This document shows positions 17,729 through 30,464 of a stretch of 64,000 nucleotides of DNA, piece by piece. Position numbers and translations under genes: made by a program. The first letter of the stretch is position 1, and every line of letters begins with the position of its first letter. This DNA comes from Azolla caroliniana. Taxonomy: Eukaryota; Polypodiophyta. The DNA is taken from positions 12,400,001 through 12,464,000 of the forward strand of contig JBHGNT010000020.1 of the NCBI GenBank assembly GCA_043228905.1. Direction: 5' to 3'. A model generated the notes under the pieces. That model saw nothing but the letters and a program-made list of their open reading frames with translations, had not been told where the DNA came from and made no database searches.

Positions 17729-19493
17729 CACTCCTATTGGGTTACCCACAATAATAATGTGGATTGATGGACAAACCCACAATATTGTCAACATAAGAGA
17801 TAAAAATCGATTCATACTTGCTTCATTCTTATTAGTACATGTGGGCCCATCCAAATTTCTTCGTGCACTTAGCACAATGCTGTCGAGAAAATCAATCCAA
17901 TCAAAAGGTTCGACTCCTATTTTGTGTCGCAAAGATCAAGTCTCTGCATTGAGTATCCTGGTTTTTCTTCAAACTGTTGTATTGCCTCACACTTGTAAAT
18001 ATCCTTTCCATTGTAAGGCAAACAGGCCATCATAGTTGATGGATGTGGACATGTGACCATGTCCAAGACAATGTGAGACCATACTTAGTCTAAGGCACAC
18101 AACCACCTAACTGCCAAACTCACCCATGTAGATCAAGCAATGCATCAAAGATTTGATGACATTATTAACAAGATAACAAGACATTCCATGATGATATAAA
18201 CATGACAATATTTGAGGTTGCCAAAAGCCTTGTATGGGCTGAGGCAAGCTCTACGGACAAACCTCTTTTGTTCATGTGGATTGATGGACTCCACTTGGAG
18301 AGCTTGAGACACTGCCCTTCATGTTCATCTCTTTGAATTGCACCAAGGCGATACACCCTTTTATGTATATGCATCTACAGCATGTGGGAAATGTGAATCA
18401 TGGATGTCAAGATCCATAATTAACAGCAATGGTGAATAAATCATATGTCTGAATAAGTTTTACAAGGCACTAACCTGAAACAAGTGCTACATTAGAGAAT
18501 TAGTCCACTATAATAACATAAATAGAGGCTCCAATTATTGAATTCTGTGCTGAGCTATAAACCACAATTATAAAACAGTAAATATTCCCATTAATCAATT
18601 ACATTGTCTCACATATCTTCCATGGTCCAATCAATCAAGCACTATAGTTTATCAAAATAATTAACTGATATGATGAGATAATGATATCCATACAATTCAA
18701 TGACTTTGGGTAAAGCATCTTGAATATTAGAGGCTGAAGAAGAATACCAAGAAGAAATAAAAAAATGGAGGACATTTTGAAGAGCAAGTTGGAAATCTTG
18801 TTGAACTTCACAGATGATTTGAGTTTAACTAATCAAAAAGTATAGTTGACCATCTACTCCATACTTAAAGATCATTTTGGGGAATTAGTTAAATAAAAAT
18901 TCGTAACTTGATGACCTGAAAAACTTTACAAGTCTCACAGCACTTTCTTTCACTTGAAAATGAAGCACAATAAATACCAAAAACCTCAAACACTACCAGA
19001 TTTGGAGAAGTCACATTTCAACAGCGAGCTTAGAATGATTAAGATATCCTTTTCATCACTTTAACATCAAACAAGGTTCAAAACCGCAATTAGGGTATAC
19101 CCTACATCCAATAACAGAACCACATGGGATAGAAACATGCCAATAGAGAAATGATATCAGAATACATAAGACATACTGCGCCAAAAGGGAAAATTTGGCA
19201 CTCCTTCATTCATAACAATGTACTTGCACATCCAACAACACCTACAAAGAAGAGATGTGACATGCATGTGTTACTCCCAATGTCTGTATGTATACAACAT
19301 GATCTTCAAATGATCAATAACACTTGTTTCCACCCACTGTCTCCTGTCAACGTCTTCCCGACAAGTCGAGAGAAATCATATGTTACCCAAATGACAGAGA
19401 GATCCAAGTTTGTACCTTGCTTTCCAACATTTTGATGAAAGGATATGAATTTGTGGCTTTAAAAATCATACATACATATATATGATTGGTGGA

Positions 19494-22400
19494 TTACTCA
19501 TCTTCTTGTTCAGACCTTTGTTTCTTCCATCGATACGCAGCTTCAAGGATCTTCAGATTTGGTTGCATTCCCGTCTCCTCTGGGAAAATGTAATCTGTGT
19601 ACTCCTCAAACCTACAAATATCAAACCAAGCAATCAAAAAGTGTGACCATCAATCAGTCCATAAATGTATTTTCAAAAAAACAAATGAGCATCGAAGCGC
19701 GCAAATAGACATATGCATAAATATATGAAAGGGGTAGTATCAACTTCCCCCTTCATAATTCTGAAAATATAAGTACATATCCCTCGTACAGGGTAATATC
19801 CATAGTTCAACTATTGATTTTCCCTATTCAGCATAGATACATACATATGCATGTGTTTATATAATAAATCATATGTGTGCATTCACACCATCCTCTAAAA
19901 CAGTCTTAACATTATTTATACAAAATTTACGTACCCTGCCGATGTGCCATCATCATTGAATAGAGGACGCTTCCGCTTGACTCGCCTCGGCATCTTCTTT
20001 TGTACAATGGAAACGTCGCCTAGGTCCCCAAAGCTCTTCTCCATGTCCCTCCACTCCTCCAATAACATTGCTCTCTCCTCTTTCTGGTCTGGGGCAGAGG
20101 TCCTCAAAGACTCGAAGGCCCTTTCAAATACATCTAACACATTGAAACAAAAACATTTAAGAATAAATCATCAACGTTTACTTGGCTAAATCAATGCCAA
20201 CCAAGCCAAATAGCCATGATTTTGTAGACATATCTCATATATGAATATAACAATACAAAGAAACCAAGAAACCACACACATGCATCTATACCTATATTTT
20301 GATATGTATAGCATATACGATGTCAAATAGCCATGATTTCATATAAATATCTTATATATGAATCTGACAATACAAAGATACCACGTACATGCATGTACCT
20401 ATATTTTTTATTTATATGTATAGCATACATGATGTCAAAGTAAAGGATGTTTTCCGCATGCACACACTCATGGAACACTACCAAATCCATTTAGAGATAC
20501 AACCACTATATATCATATACCAAATAGCACAATATAAATTTTCCTACTTTCTTCATAGTGAAACAAGAACAACCTGAAGTTTCTGAATACGTACGAAAAA
20601 GCAAGATTGATTTATCAGCTAACATACCTCGAGATCTGAGAAGGTGCTGCTTTTTATGAGCAATCACATCATCTTCTTCAACAACACCATCGTCCAAAGG
20701 AATAGTTGCCTCAAATTTCGCATAGCTCACCCAAACTTTCAAATGCTTTGTCCGGTCCAGGAGACGATCATATAGTTCTCGGGTTCGATCGTGTTCTCCC
20801 TCTGAAATTTCAAATTCAATATATGCCTGCCACATACATGCAAAAAACTTCAGTAGGCATAGTGAGGAACACAAAATAATATTATTTTGATCTCATATAT
20901 TAGATATTAAGAGAAATGTACAAAAATATCTGTAAATGCTCAACGACTGCCCAAATTTCCTTTTGAATTTCTGATATTCCCAAAACAGCCCTCATTTTTC
21001 AAAATTCTCAAAAACTACTTCTCTTTACGATTTGGGGTATTTTGCAAGTTTTCAAAACAATAGAAGCATTTAGGAATTTGAGAAAGAGAAAATTGTAGAG
21101 ACATATGTTGTTTGTTTCAGGAATTTCAAAAAATGGATGGTTGGGTAATTTCACAAAAATTAGGGGTATTTTAATAAAATGCCCCTAAAAATTAATTATA
21201 ATACCTTCCAAAGCAATTCTGGCATGTCAAGAACAGGTTGTGCTATGGCCAACTCAAAGATAGCACGACCTCTCTCTGTTTCTCCTAGGGATCTCTCAAG
21301 CTCTGCGAATTTGCTCCATGCATAACAATTTGAAGGTGCCCATTCAAGATATTTCTCATAAAGAGTTCTACATCTGTCTATGTTGCCAAGTTGCAGCTCG
21401 ATTTCAATGTATGTCTTGAATATCTACCAAATAATACAATTTAGTTAATAATTCCTCATTAGAATTGTGCCATAAACAACTTACAAAAAGAAATTTCTAA
21501 TGGTTATGGAATTCATATGAGAACTAATGAAAGAGCTCATTGTATTGTGTCAAAATCAATGTACTTTATTGAGTTCATATGACATTTAATGAAGAGCTTA
21601 CTTTATCCTTTGGTGCCATACCAATGGCATTACCAAGAATCCTTCGAGCTCCCTTCAGGTCCTTTTGCCTAATTTCAAATTGAGCTGCTAGAATCCAGAT
21701 CTTTGCAAAGGAAAATTTCTTGTGAGGAATAAGCTTTAGACATTCCCTGGATCAAATGACCAAAGTTGGAATATTTTGTCATAAACTTAACATTATAAAT
21801 ACAAGTACCATTGTATTAGTAAAGATAATTGGTTTATCTATAGATCATACTTATAGATATCTCGAGTTCTATTCATATCTTGGGCCTCCAATTCTTCAAA
21901 TAATGCGTAGTTAATCCTGTGTAAAATGTAGAAACATAGCTAAAACTTCAGTGGGGATTTGGGTATACAAAAGTCTGACTAGGAAAAAAAGACATTGACA
22001 ATTATCTGAATAATGCGAAAACACTACGAATCCCTGTAGATGCATCACAAATCCAGTAAGCAAACAAATCTATGATCATTGTTACAAATGTAAGCTGCAG
22101 GGACATATGGCTGATTAGATTTACCACAGTTGAAAATACGAACAATTAGCTAAGCTACATTCATCTATCATTCCATGTAACATCTTTGTGTGTGTATGCA
22201 TATGTTCATATATAAAATGTGCACACACACATGAGTGCATGTAGGTGTATGTGAGTGTATATGATGTTTGCATGCGTATAAACTCATGTATTCATAAAGC
22301 AAACTAATGGAAGTGTCAACTCCAAATATTTGCAAGAAAAATTATGAATATATGTAAGAAAATATGAACTTTCATGATCTGTTCATGATTGTTCCAATAA

Positions 22401-24472
22401 AATACTAGTTATCATATCTAAATATAGAGATCGTATATAGCACAAGTCACAAAACATGCATTGTCCATGATCATGGCCTAAGTCATCAAATAAACAATAA
22501 GACAACAATAAAAAGGGGAAAAGTTAAAAGACAGGAGAACAAGATGATGGCTTTAGATTACCATCTCATTGACAATTGTCCCATAGATAATAAGCAATTG
22601 AAAAACCAAGAAAACAAGAGAGAAGGGCCACAATCAATGTTCTCAGGCTATGTGATACAATATGAATAAGATATGAGATAGCACAGATTATTTACTGCTT
22701 ATGGTATCAGATATTCCAGCTATCAAAGAACTGAACATTGTACACTTAGAAGGATAGAAAGATAAGGAGAAAGAATTTGAGAGGAAAGAGGAAAAATAGG
22801 AGTAGAGTGGTGAACTTCAAAGTGAGAATGAGCATAAAGAATGAAAAAGAACTGCAGAAGAAAACATGAAAGAAAATGGATTAAATAAAGTCAAAAGTTT
22901 TCAGATAAAAAATATGACTGCACCTATGCAGAATACGACTGTAATGAAAATTTCATTCTTGATCATGGTTTCTCTTAAGAGTTTCAAGTAAATTATGTTT
23001 TGTTACTAACTATAGAGATAGTCACCACAAGGGGGTGATCATCATCATGTAGTTGGATTATAAATACTGAAATAAAATTCAAATATCAGCAAGCACTGAG
23101 AGTATTGACCAAAATAAGTCCTAAAAGAATATACTCCATTGGGTCATAAAGATTTTGAAAAACAACATGAACTGTTCATAAGAGCTTTTTCCTAAATGCA
23201 TATAGTAATACATGTTCCGAACATGGAATATCATGTATTTATTGGTTTTGCCAGCCACTCAATCTTCATGCAAAAACTGAAAAACTGAAAATCAGAAAAA
23301 GAACTCAAAATTCTGTACCAGAGATAAATATAACGTTGCCAATACCGCTTTTCCTCTGCAGGAGGTATATTAGCAATAGCCCTCTCATACACTTCACGAA
23401 CCCTTTCCTTGTTCCCAGCAGTCTCTTCCAATTTCGCATAATCAAACCACACATCATAATTGCGCCCATTTTTCTTCACTTCCTCCTCATATTGAAACCT
23501 CTTCCTTCCAAGCACAACATCCTCTATTCCTTCTGTATCACCAAATTGCTTCTCAAACACAACAAATTTCCTATAGAGCTCTTCAGCCTGACCTTTTGGA
23601 ATATGATCTAAAGCATACTTATAAATGCAACGAGCTCGATCAATTTCTTTACACCTCTCTTCAAATTGAGCAAAAGCAACAAAGAGCTCTTCAGTTTGCC
23701 CATCTTCACCGAGTTGTTCGATAGCTCTCTCATAGCAAGCTCGGCCACGAGCAATATCACCATTCTTCACCTCAAACTTTGCAAATCTAATCCACGCTTT
23801 CACAGTAGGGAGAGATTCGACATATCTTTCATAGATGTTACGAGCACGGTCGATCTCATTATACCGAATCTCGAACTTGATATAAGCTGCCCATCCATGA
23901 TGGTCAGGTTGCCAATCCATCCATCTCTCAAACACTTGTCGAGCACCCGAATGGTTACCAAGCATCTCTTCCATGTGAATATACTTATACCACAATTGAT
24001 CGACTCTAGGCAAAAGGCTAACAGCACGATCCCATACATTCCGAGCATGATTAACAAACCGATTCTTCATCTCCATCTCAGCATACTTGAGCCATAAGGT
24101 GGTGTTTCTATGGTCTACCTCTAAGGCTCGTTCCCATACAGACCTCGCCCTAGCAAAATCCTTTTGTGATTCTTCCCATTGGGCATATTTCACCCAAACG
24201 CTGATGTTCCATCGAACACGACGGATTTGGTCTTCAAATTCTTTTCTTCTACGGAGGCGATATTCTCCAAGTTCTTGACCATCGGTTATCTTCTGTTTCG
24301 GAGGTCTTATCTCAGCTTCTTGTCTCTCTCTAGCTTCTCGGAGGATTTGTTCAGCAGTGATTTGGATTTGGGCAGGAGTCTTGTTCTTCACTCGAGTAGG
24401 CCGGGGTAGCTTCACCTCCGTTTCTTTCCGGGTTAGAAACCCTAATGAAGGGTCTGCGTCTTTGAATGACAT
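19494..24472 (-). CDS. CRNKL1: Crooked-neck-like pre-mRNA splicing factor (HAT-repeat protein)
   Basis: Spliceosome scaffold (yeast Clf1/Syf3, fly crooked neck) of the Prp19/NineTeen complex, nuclear. Seven exons in reading order: 23319-24472, 21851-21916, 21602-21746, 21205-21423, 20628-20826, 19935-20133, 19494-19611. GT-AG sites and phases agree, giving 699 codons, close to the usual 690-705. The ATG at 24472 opens [17 protein letters not shown], preceding a basic stretch and then some 15 HAT repeats, with W-x2-Y-A-x-[WF/ME]-E and A-R-x-[VI]-[WYF]-E-R-A patterns from about residue 90 to 600 (for example [36 protein letters not shown]). The tail ([20 protein letters not shown]) matches the conserved C-terminus. 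The first exon holds more than half of the protein. The frame at 24473-24550 lacks an ATG and is treated as leader. Confidence 0.96.
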
Positions 24473-24510
24473 TGTGTTTCTTCTTGATTCAAAATGAACC
24501 TTTAATAAGT

Positions 24511-24861
24511 ACCCTAACCCTAATATCAATACCAACACTAACACTGCCACTGATCCTTTGCTATCAGAAACACGTGTCAGCGAGAATCCTAATCTTAAAC
24601 TTCAACCTAATCCTAGGAGTGCAGAGCAGAGATACATATTCGTGGGTACCTTAATCCCAACACAAACGCTAACTCTGAGACAAACCCTAAAATTAAGACC
24701 CCGCGGGGTGGGGCGAAGATATTGAAAAACCTGGAGCTCGTTGGAAGGAGAGGAAGGAGAGATGGAAATCCCAAACCTTGAAATTCCAAGAAGAGAAGGG
24801 ATACTTATCTGCAGCTCGACGGACGGCAAGAAAACCCCGAAACCCTAACCCTAACCCTAAC
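24511..24861 (-). promoter_or_regulatory. Telo-box motifs upstream of the CRNKL1 gene
   Basis: AACCCT repeats occur at 24840-24861 (three and a half units) and ACCCTAACCCTAA at 24511-24523, 369 and 39 bp upstream of the start codon. Short interstitial telomere motifs (telo-boxes) are known in 5' regions of plant genes for translation and RNA processing, where TRB/Pur-alpha proteins bind. The role here is inferred from position. Confidence 0.6.
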
Positions 24862-25090
24862 AGGGCTTTCAGTCTCAGACTCTGTTCTGTATGTGTCTCG
24901 AGGGGAGCTCTGTTTTACTTTTGTTCTTTTGGGGGGAAGGGGGGGCTAAATTCTAATGAAGGCTTCTTCAGTTTCTATAATATTTCAAAAATGCCCCTAC
25001 ACTATTTTCTGTATCTCCTAAGATATAGAAATTGAAGAAGTGTAGGGGCATCATAGGCGCACTTTTGGGTTTGCAATAGAGTCCATTGTT

Positions 25091-25184
25091 AGAGGCATCA
25101 GAGGCCTAGTTTAGGGTTTGTGGGTGAGTCCGTACTTAGAGGCATCAGATGCGCAGTTTAGGGTTTGTGGGTGAGTCCGTACTT
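25091..25184. repeat. 47-bp tandem duplication
   Basis: Units 25091-25137 and 25138-25184 both read AGAGGCATCAGA...AGTTTAGGGTTTGTGGGTG...GTCCGTACTT with four differences or so. Each carries a TTTAGGGTTT motif. Confidence 0.9.
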
Positions 25185-25497
25185 AAGAGTTCAAGGCAGG
25201 AAGCAAGGCGTGTAAGCATGCATCACCTAGCCTCCTCCCTCCATGGGTTGTATCCAATATGTCATAATGAACCCTTGCTCTAACTGACACGATCATTGCC
25301 TTGCCTTAAGAGTCAGCGTAATGAAATAAAAATGATCTTACTTGAAGTTTTAGAGTCCACGGCGGGAAGCAAGGTGCCTAGGGACACGTCACTGGGCCTC
25401 CTCCCTCCATGGTTTGGCCAATATTTCATAACGAACCCTTGCTTTGACCAACTGTGACTACCCCCAAGAGTCGGCGTATCAAATAAACAATATCTTG
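25185..25497. repeat. Diverged tandem duplication, about 165 bp
   Basis: Units starting near 25185 and 25346 share GGAAGCAAGG, GCCTCCTCCCTCCATGG, CAATAT(G/T)TCATAA and GAACCCTTGCT. Noncoding. Confidence 0.7.
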
Positions 25498-27829
25498 CAA
25501 TGTTTAGGTTTCAAGAAAGATGTACAATATCGGGTGCAAGGGTTGGAGGGGGGTGGATGATGGGGGAAGAGGTTGGAAGTGAGGAGGGTGGTGTAGGAAG
25601 GACGAACAACAAGTCAATGATCTAATCACAAAGTGTGTTGGAAGCATTGGAAAGTCAAGGGAGGGGAGCTTGGACATCCTTTCATGAGTGGTAAGGGTTA
25701 AGAACTCCTTCTCATTCCTTGCGAGCTAGTGATGGGTCGCATGCCGAGTGAACATGGAGTGAGAGGTCTATCAATAACTAGTGTTATATGGTGGAAAAAC
25801 AAACCACATATTGACCAATGTTTCAAAGTCTCATTGGTAGGACAAGAGTATAATGGTGGCATGCTTCCAAAGATTGACTAATTGGCGCCTTATATGGCCT
25901 TTATTGAGATAAGAGGTGAGACCCTAGCTAGGGTTGTTATACTTTCGGAAGGGTGGAAGGTTGCAGGTTGGATCAAAGATAAGAAGTCAAAACAACCTCA
26001 CAAAGAGAAGGACTATTTTGATGCATGGGTTAGGGATAACAAGATGGGGATCGATGAAGTTTGCCTAATCTTGGAGCATCTTAGGTTCAATATGATTATG
26101 GCGGCGAGGATGTGAGAACATTGACAAACCTCACATGGCAAGGTAATCAAGCCTATGTCAACATGTGGGGAGAAGATAACAATCATAATTCCTACCAACG
26201 TTCATGAGTTGCTTGCAAACCTTGATAGATTGGGTGATAATTATGTTGATTGTCCAAAAAATGAGGTGCAAAGGGAGTTGAGCACTTAGATGTTCAACAA
26301 CCATATATACCGCGAGCTATGAGAGTTATCATGATGGATGAGAGGGCATCCAGGATGAGTTATGTGGTCATGATAAGGTGAAAAGATGAGTGTGAAGAGG
26401 TGCTGTTTGATGGACATGAGTGTCGTGACGTTGTTGGTGATGGTGTGGGTGAGAAGTGATGGAAGAGGGGTTAGTTGTTAGTAATGACTTTTGACTATAA
26501 GGGTTGGAAGCTTGATTAACGTGATTAGTAGTATTAGCTAAAGCAAATGATTAGTATTACTATATTGGTAGTTGTTAGTTGAAGGTGTTTATTATGGTTA
26601 GGATGATCCTCGATGGTGTCATCTCATCGTTGTCATCATCATATTAGTATTGTTATTATTGTTATTGTTTATTGACTTAGGTTGGTGGGGGGATGTTCAT
26701 GGAGTTCTTTCGGGATAGGTCGTTAGGTAAGTAAAGCTATTGGGAGGTGCAACAATAGCACGCACATATGTAAACTTGGCTTTTCATTCCTTTTCTTTTT
26801 GGTTTGTTACTTCTTCTTTCTCGGACTTTCCATGTGGGATGGGTTTTACTTGTTTTTACAGGGAGTGAGTGTGACTTGTAGTTTTATGAGTTTTTATTTT
26901 AATATTTATGTTGTGGGGTGGGTTATTACAATGTACTATTATTGTTTAGTACTATGGCTACTTCAAATATGGGGCTCGGGGTGGTTCGGATGTGGTGTGT
27001 TTTTTGTGTTATTTTTCTATGTGAGTTGTTTCGGTAGTTGATGCAGGTAACCCGCTTTTGTGCACCTTTCAGGGAGTTTGTTCCATGATTTTTGTGTGCA
27101 CTTTAGTCAGACAAGGAATTTTGGTGATGTGACTAGTTATAAGTCTTCATTTTTTTTAGGTTAGTTGTGGTCATCCGCCTTTGACCGGTCTTCGGGGTTG
27201 GCAATAATTTGGCTCGTTGGACTCAAATTTGCATGATGACATTATGGTTCATGTTAGTGTGTGTTGTATGTCTCGTCATCATCTCATGTCAAAGTTGTCC
27301 CGTGAGGTAAACTTTGCTCATTTCGACTAAATTTTGTGTTGTTGGGATGTGTTTCTAATTTGTGACTACATGTAGTGGAGATAGAGATATTATTGTTCAG
27401 TTGGTTAGTGGAGGTCGTTGGTTTTCCCACTCAGTTCCGTGTGGGTAGCTAAATTTGAGTGGTGCCTTTGTGCAAACCTTGTGCTTTTGTTAAAGTTTTA
27501 TGGACATGCCACAAGTCAGCTTGATATTTTTTTCTCCCATGGCATATCTCGTGGATATTGACCCATACTTGTGTTTTTCCTGGTCATTGTTATTGTCGAT
27601 GGTTTTGATATTTCCTTTTTCCGCTCTTTTTTTTGTATCCACCGTTTTGTTTTGTGTTGACGTGGTTTGGACCGTGACTGTTCGGGTGGTGGTCTTAAAA
27701 CCTTGGTGCCATTGTTTTATCATGTAGTGTCGATTGTGTCTTTGTTGTGTACGTCCTTGGTGTTGATGACGGTTATGATGTGGCCATTTAGTGTAATGCT
27801 CATTCTTTCGTCTATTAAGCCTTTGTTTA
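25498..27829. other. Interval without a recognised gene
   Basis: The interval contains no supported gene. A 77-codon plus-strand frame at 25882-26115 (…EGWKVAGWIKDKK…) is followed by more decayed protein-like stretches up to about 26350 and could be a transposase relic, but no family was recognised. The rest is GT-rich, simple-looking sequence. Confidence 0.5.
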
Positions 27830-28350
27830 TGTTGAGAATCCAGTCCCTCTGAGTGGGATGGAGAACCAATTGGATTGGATGTGAAGCCGATCAACTGAAG
27901 GCCGAATCAGTCACTAGTAAACTTGGTCGAGGCCGAAAATCAACTAATAACCGATTCAGTTGATAGCTGAATCGATCGAAGCCAACTCGAGGCTATATTT
28001 GTAAATAGTCATGTATGAATACGAGTATAAATATATTTAGGGCAAGTAGTTAGGCATGATTATTGTTGTTGGAAGAAGATATAGTGTGTAGTTGCCTCTA
28101 TAACTAGAGTGAGAGAGTTGTAACTCTGCAGTCATCTGTTAGACAAAGAAGAACTCAAGGTCGTTGCCTTGAGATTCTTATTTGTGTATTTCCTCTTGAT
28201 ATAGTGATTCTGTCCGGAGTCAATGGGCTCCTGTGGTTTTCCCATATCAGGGTTTCCACGTTAATATCTTGTGTCTCTGTGTCAGTGCATCATTTTCTGT
28301 CTTTCTCGTTTGTACTTGGTAATCGATTGTGGCTGATCCCATATTCAACA
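27830..28350 (+). mobile_element. Solo LTR (Ty1/copia type)
   Basis: A 521-bp unit with matched ends TGTTGA...TCAACA is flanked on both sides by the 5-bp direct repeat GTTTA (27825-27829 and 28351-28355). It has a TATA-like TATAAATATA at about 28030 and the GTGGTTTTCCC...TTTCCACGTTAA...TCTGTGTC stretch near the 3' end that is common in plant copia LTRs. No primer-binding site follows, so LTR-LTR recombination removed the inside. Confidence 0.88.
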
Positions 28351-28689
28351 GTTTATTGGGAAATGGATTCAGCTTTTGCTTAGTGTTAGTGCAATCATAC
28401 ATTGGCTAGCTTGGCACCAATCTTGCCCCAATAGGCAATTGTATATAGGACATTAAGCGGAAGACACAATCATTAATTGGGTGTGTACTAGAGATTGATT
28501 GGATTTGGCATGTGAGTGTGCATAGACAACATGATGTTGACCCTTCAAATTTGTGGTTGGTCATGGTGTTCATTTAGGATGGGGAATCCTAGGTCTTCCC
28601 AGATGTCGAACAAGAGGAGTGTAAATGATGTGCTTATATTGACTATAGTGGCCACACGAACTTTTGGTGTTGGCAATGTAGATAAAACA
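28351..28689. other. Short interval between the solo LTR and gypsy copy A1
   Basis: Nothing recognised. A1 starts abruptly within gag at about 28690, so the junction of its truncated left end lies here. Confidence 0.5.
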
Positions 28690-29471
28690 TTTGATTGTCG
28701 AAGAAGGAATTTATGAATTGGGTTGAAACCCCCCAGGGACAGAATACGTTGGCGATGCTTCAGGAGTTCGAAAGGCGGTTCACACGACTCTCGACGCTAG
28801 ACCGAACCGTGCTTGACACGATTAAGGTCTTGCTGTTTGTGAAGTCGGTTCACTTGCTCGATCGTGAAAAGGTGGGTCTCCTCTTGGAGACAGACGAGGG
28901 CCTCACGACTGACTGGGCAATGGTTAAAAGAGTTTATGGCCGTTTCAACAAACAACACGATTGGAATGACGTAGGGTTGTCGACAATCGGCCCGGGTGCG
29001 GGGAGGAAGCCGGAGGAACCGGTTCCGACAAGAACGAACGAAACAAGATGATGGCTCCAGTCGGGCACGACATCGGCCAACGTGGTAACAGGACCATCGG
29101 GGGGCGCAACTCTTGAGGACCTGACCAAGATGGTGCACGATCTCCAGATTGCGTAGGCTCGGAGGGACGGCGGGGGTCGCCGTTCGACTAGAGGTGTTGT
29201 GGTGTGACGCCATCGTGCACGTCCGGAGGGATTGTGCCGATTTCGCTGAGGCACTTAAAAGTGACGTAGTGTACCTTTGGAACGATCGGGTGCACGCCAA
29301 CGATACGCAGAGGGCCTTGAGGTAAATACCGGCCGGGGTGGGATGAAAAGTATAATGGAGGAAGCTGCAACCAAGAACGCCGAGGCCATTCACTACTCGG
29401 TGTCGGCGGGGATGGAGAGAAGGCCATCGGATCCAAAAGCAAAATTGAACTCTGGCCACTTGTGCTAGAGG
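28690..29471 (+). pseudogene. A1 gag, broken
   Basis: Capsid-like part (LQEFERRFTRLSTLDRTVLD, EKVGLLLETDEGLTTDWA) matches element B gag. The frame is lost after 29051 and resumes piecemeal. The zinc knuckle is damaged: VLWCDAIVHVRRDC near 29185-29230 has lost its first Cys (CxxC in B). The following linker corresponds to B around 44050-44150. Confidence 0.8.
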
Positions 29472-29474
29472 GGC

Positions 29475-30464
29475 ATGTCTAGTGTAAGGCTAAGGAAGGA
29501 AGAAGAGGACCGCGCGGAGAAGCGAGTCCAAGAGGGCACCGGATGGGACGATTCGGTAGAAGAGAAAACCGGCTTCGTGGAAGTTGCCTGCCAAAACTAC
29601 GAGGTTCTGGTGGAAGATAAGTGGGCCGGAAAGGCTGGAGAGGCCGGAGGGGCTGGTCCCTCGAACCGGTATGAGACCCAGAGTGGGCCGAAGAAGAATG
29701 ACGGAGGCCCAATTGGCTCACAGGAGAAGACGAAGTTGCCAGGCTTTCAGTTGAGCTCGGAGATAGAGAGGAAGACAGACCTGTCGAGGTTCTTGGAGGA
29801 ACAGATCCTCGACAGCTGGGTGGAGCTCACCCTGAGGGAGGTGCTAGGGATATCGAAGGAGTTCCATGACGACATTGTTGATCTCGTAAAAAGGAAGAGA
29901 CTGTCAACGGAGCCGGAGTCCGAGAAGTCGGTTGAAGTGAGGTTGGCCTTGATCGATGAGATGGCAGTAGAAGACGAATACGCCGAAAGCCATTACATGA
30001 GGCCGCACTCGGCAAGAGCTACCACGGAGACGCTGGTTCGGATCGGGGACGTGCAGGAGCCGGTGCTAGTGCTAATCGACCATGGATCAGAGATTAATTT
30101 AATGTCGATGGACTTCTACAAGAAGGGTAAATGGCCGATCAACACGAAGCATGGTTGGAAGATACGCGCTGCGACCCGCGCTACCGAAGAGCTTCATGGT
30201 GCGCGACCGAACATCCGAGTGAAAGTCAGGGATGTAGAGATCGACCAACAATTCTTCGTGTAGGAGACGTCTTCCCATCCGGTGATTTTCAGAGAACCTT
30301 ACATTACGGTAGCATGGATGGAAATGAAGGTGCTGGACAATGGTTCGGCCTATGCGAGGGTAAAGAGCCAAGACAGTAAGCACTCCGTCCAGTTTTTGAC
30401 AGTGCGGCCGAACCACAAAAGAAACCAGGATTCTCTTGGTGGCGAGAGTCGAGAGGATTTTTAA
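29475..30464 (+). pseudogene. A1 gag C-terminus and aspartic protease
   Basis: The frame is open to 30263 and, after one TAG (CAG in the sister copies), on to the stop at 30462-30464. Protease core LIDHGSEINLMSMDFY at about 30075-30120 has DHG instead of DTG/DSG. The frame ends ...SREDF followed by TAA at the family frameshift site (30453-30464). Confidence 0.85.

Larger units (their letters stand above)
12419..19493. other. AT-rich intergenic interval between the CIPK and CRNKL1 genes
   Basis: Apart from the repeats and the retroposon listed, there is no recognisable coding or RNA gene. Frames such as the minus-strand 120-codon one at 12656-13018 show no known domain and no codon pattern that convinces. 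The left side probably carries old transposon relics. The 3' UTR of the downstream minus-strand gene would lie just left of 19494. Confidence 0.6.

Noticed and set aside
23666-24097. Plus-strand 143-codon frame opposite the first CRNKL1 exon
   Set aside because: Antisense shadow of a long, clearly conserved exon.
25882-26115. Plus-strand 77-codon frame as a transposase
   Set aside because: Soluble-protein-like composition, but no family motif could be identified, so only noted as a possible relic.
28797-29459. Minus-strand 220-codon frame opposite A1 gag
   Set aside because: Arg/Ser/Pro-rich antisense translation of GC-rich gag sequence.
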